Shown piece by piece: positions 62,292-64,000 of a stretch of 64,000 nt of DNA; position 1 is the stretch's first letter; the number at the start of each line of letters is the position of its first letter. Source of the DNA: Allolobophora icterica (lineage: Eukaryota; Annelida; Clitellata; Crassiclitellata; Lumbricidae); the NCBI GenBank assembly GCA_963556255.1, contig OY744608.1, positions 15,027,140 to 15,091,139 on the forward strand, read 5' to 3'. The notes beneath the pieces were generated by a model. That model was not told where the DNA came from and searched no databases. It saw only the letters and a program-made list of their open reading frames with translations. The position numbers and the translations under genes were made by a program.

Positions 62292-62549
62292 CGTATGATC
62301 GGCCAATGATTGCCGTCCGCGCGCATCATCGACACATCTCGCCAAACTCTCGCGAGATTACGCGCGTAAATCACGTTGAACTCTCGGCGCATTAAGATGA
62401 CTGCGCGATCTGGGACGTCGTCTGCTAGCGGCCGACTGGCGACGTGGGGGGGGAGACTGCCTTCGACGCCCAGCCACGTAAACTGGCACTCTTTTCCAAA
62501 GGACAGTCGCATTAAACGAGGACTGGAAGAGCGGAATAAAGCCTACAAC

Positions 62550-63485
62550 CATAGTTCGAGAATTCGTGACTTTCTGTTTTAAAATTCGTAAAAATTCGCG
62601 AATTTTTGGTCGATTTTAAAATTCGTAAAAATTCGTAAAAATTCGTTGGGCCATTGTTGGGCCTTTTTACATTGACAGTGGGTTTTGCAAAAACAGCGTA
62701 AGCAACAACAAATGTTATGACGTCATGATTTGTTGTGTTAAGCTTCTGCTTAGAATTCAGTGTAAAATTCAATATAAAAGTTTATTACGTAACGAGTTAA
62801 TTTAGTTAAAATCTCATTTTTTTAAAGATGAAAGAACATGGACCAGAGTGGAAGTATGTAGTAATTTTGGAGGAGAAGGAAAGGGTAATCCAGAATTACA
62901 GTGTTGTTTTTGTGACAAGTAATTTGTTGGTTGTTCTGCCGGAATTCGGGAGCATTTGCATGGCGAAAATACAGAAACCAGAGTCGAGTGGGAACAGTGG
63001 GCTGTTCCTGACTCAGAATCAGAGGACGATGAAGTAGAAGACGCAGCTCGATGTACGTTGCCAACCCTTTTTAACCATGTTTGGTTGCAAGCTGTGTTAG
63101 TGACTGACTGGTCACACTGGAGCTGGGGCACTGGTGGTTTTTCGTTCTGCTGACTGACACTCACAGTCACACACCCCAGCTATGATAGAATTCGAAGTTC
63201 AAGACTCCAAGTAGAACAGTAGGCCTAACTGAATGTCAGCACTATTATGTTGCTAGTAAGCTATCTTTTACGACTGATTGATTGATTGCCTATAACATTT
63301 ACATTTACTTGCTTAAAAAGTTCAAAAGTAAACAATTAATAAAATTCGTTGCCGTGGCAAAGAATTCTATTTTTCTATTATTTTACGAATTTTTACGAAT
63401 TTTAAAACTGCAGTTTTAAAATTCGTAAAAATTCGTGAATTTAAAAAATTCTTAAAATTCGTAAAATGCGAATTCTCGAACTATG
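62550..63485. mobile_element. hAT-like foldback element with AAATTCGTAAA words and a BED-finger relic
   Basis: It starts CATAGTTCGAGAATTCG and ends CGAATTCTCGAACTATG, flanked by perfect 8-bp repeats CCTACAAC (62542-62549 and 63486-63493). Both arms hold arrays of AAAATTCGTAAAAATTCG. The centre (62828-63100) encodes a decayed BED-type zinc finger on the plus strand: an EWKYVVILEEKERV start, then after a one-base frame change QCCFCDK, a stop, and IREHLHG. It is therefore a remnant of a once larger hAT-type element. Confidence 0.85.
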
Positions 63486-63499
63486 CCTACAACTGAGCA

Positions 63500-64000
63500 T
63501 ACGCTACATGTGATGCCTAGGCCTAACTGCTTTTAACGTCAGCTTTGGATTATACCGTTGTAGTTGCAATGAAATGTAATCCAAGTTAATGTAATATAAA
63601 GAAGATAGTTTATATAGCGCTGTTAAGAGGCAAAGCAATTATTCAAGATAACGAGTAGGGCCTAAGGAACGCTTAACTCTTGTAAGTCGCCTGAAGGAAG
63701 CGTGCCCTATTTATGGCAACCGATGCGTAGGTAGGCTATATAGGCCTACTGTAAATTTTTAAATATCTATATTGTAGATTTTGAGCTAAATTAAAATTTA
63801 ACACCAGTTCGTGCGCGTCGAGATTTAACACGAGGTATAGGGTTATCCACATTCAAACAGACCATAATATAATTGAAGAATTCAGAATTTAAAGATGGGG
63901 CGAATCTATACATACATATTAACTTCAGGTTAGGCCAATCCACATATATATATTATTATGCTGTGGCGGTTTCGGAACGGTGTAGTTCCCGTTTCTTTCC
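63500..64000. other. Unassigned right-edge DNA
   Basis: One GTTTATATAGCGCTGTTAAG motif at 63608 resembles a SINE end. Otherwise nothing is recognised. Confidence 0.4.

Overview
The window is animal nuclear DNA. Genes are split into exons with consensus GT/AG borders and long introns, and the proteins are metazoan types: a SCUBE-like EGF protein, a receptor tyrosine phosphatase, a CCDC74-like ciliary coiled-coil protein and a C2H2 zinc-finger array. The gene content, the abundant TAGGCCTA octamer, the very heavy microsatellite load and the SINE ends carrying a GCGCTATATAA motif suggest a marine invertebrate such as a deuterostome or sponge. The species cannot be fixed from the sequence.

Layout. 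About 0-17 kb holds the 5' half of a SCUBE-like gene on the minus strand: a signal-peptide exon at 16.2-16.4 kb below a CpG-rich promoter region, then four EGF exons at 10.9, 9.9, 2.7 and 1.7 kb, continuing beyond the left edge. Its introns are full of microsatellites and transposon copies. About 17.4-26.9 kb is a gene-free repeat field. At 26.98-38.55 kb lies a complete eight-exon receptor phosphatase gene (minus, 1,773 aa). At 40.3-46.3 kb lies a complete seven-exon CCDC74-like gene (plus, 380 aa). These two genes diverge from a shared upstream region that contains an identical 245-bp inverted repeat, and a candidate RFX X-box lies on the CCDC74 side. About 46.3-53.6 kb is transposon-rich, 54.37-55.83 kb is a 17-finger zinc-finger ORF (minus), and the remainder is again repeats.

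The most notable signal outside genes is a population of non-autonomous DNA transposons. Most begin CA and end TG and are flanked by 8-bp direct repeats (hAT-like). Several are foldback-like: their arms are built from tandem copies of one short element-specific word (AAGACC, GAGTTAACTC, AGTTTAACTAAA, AAATTCGTAAA, AATCGCCGAA, AGTCGCTAAG or GACAAAAGAGCGCC). One contains the frameshifted remains of a BED-type zinc finger. Several are nested in each other, and in one case the related uninterrupted site is also present in the window.

The receptor phosphatase is unusual. Both phosphatase domains carry changes at catalytic positions: the first keeps CX5R but has WSK in place of WPD, and the second has lost both the Cys and the Arg. 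Most of the intracellular part is encoded by one 2.6-kb exon.

All gene models were made by eye from reading frames, splice consensus and phase. Total exon lengths divide by three for both complete genes.
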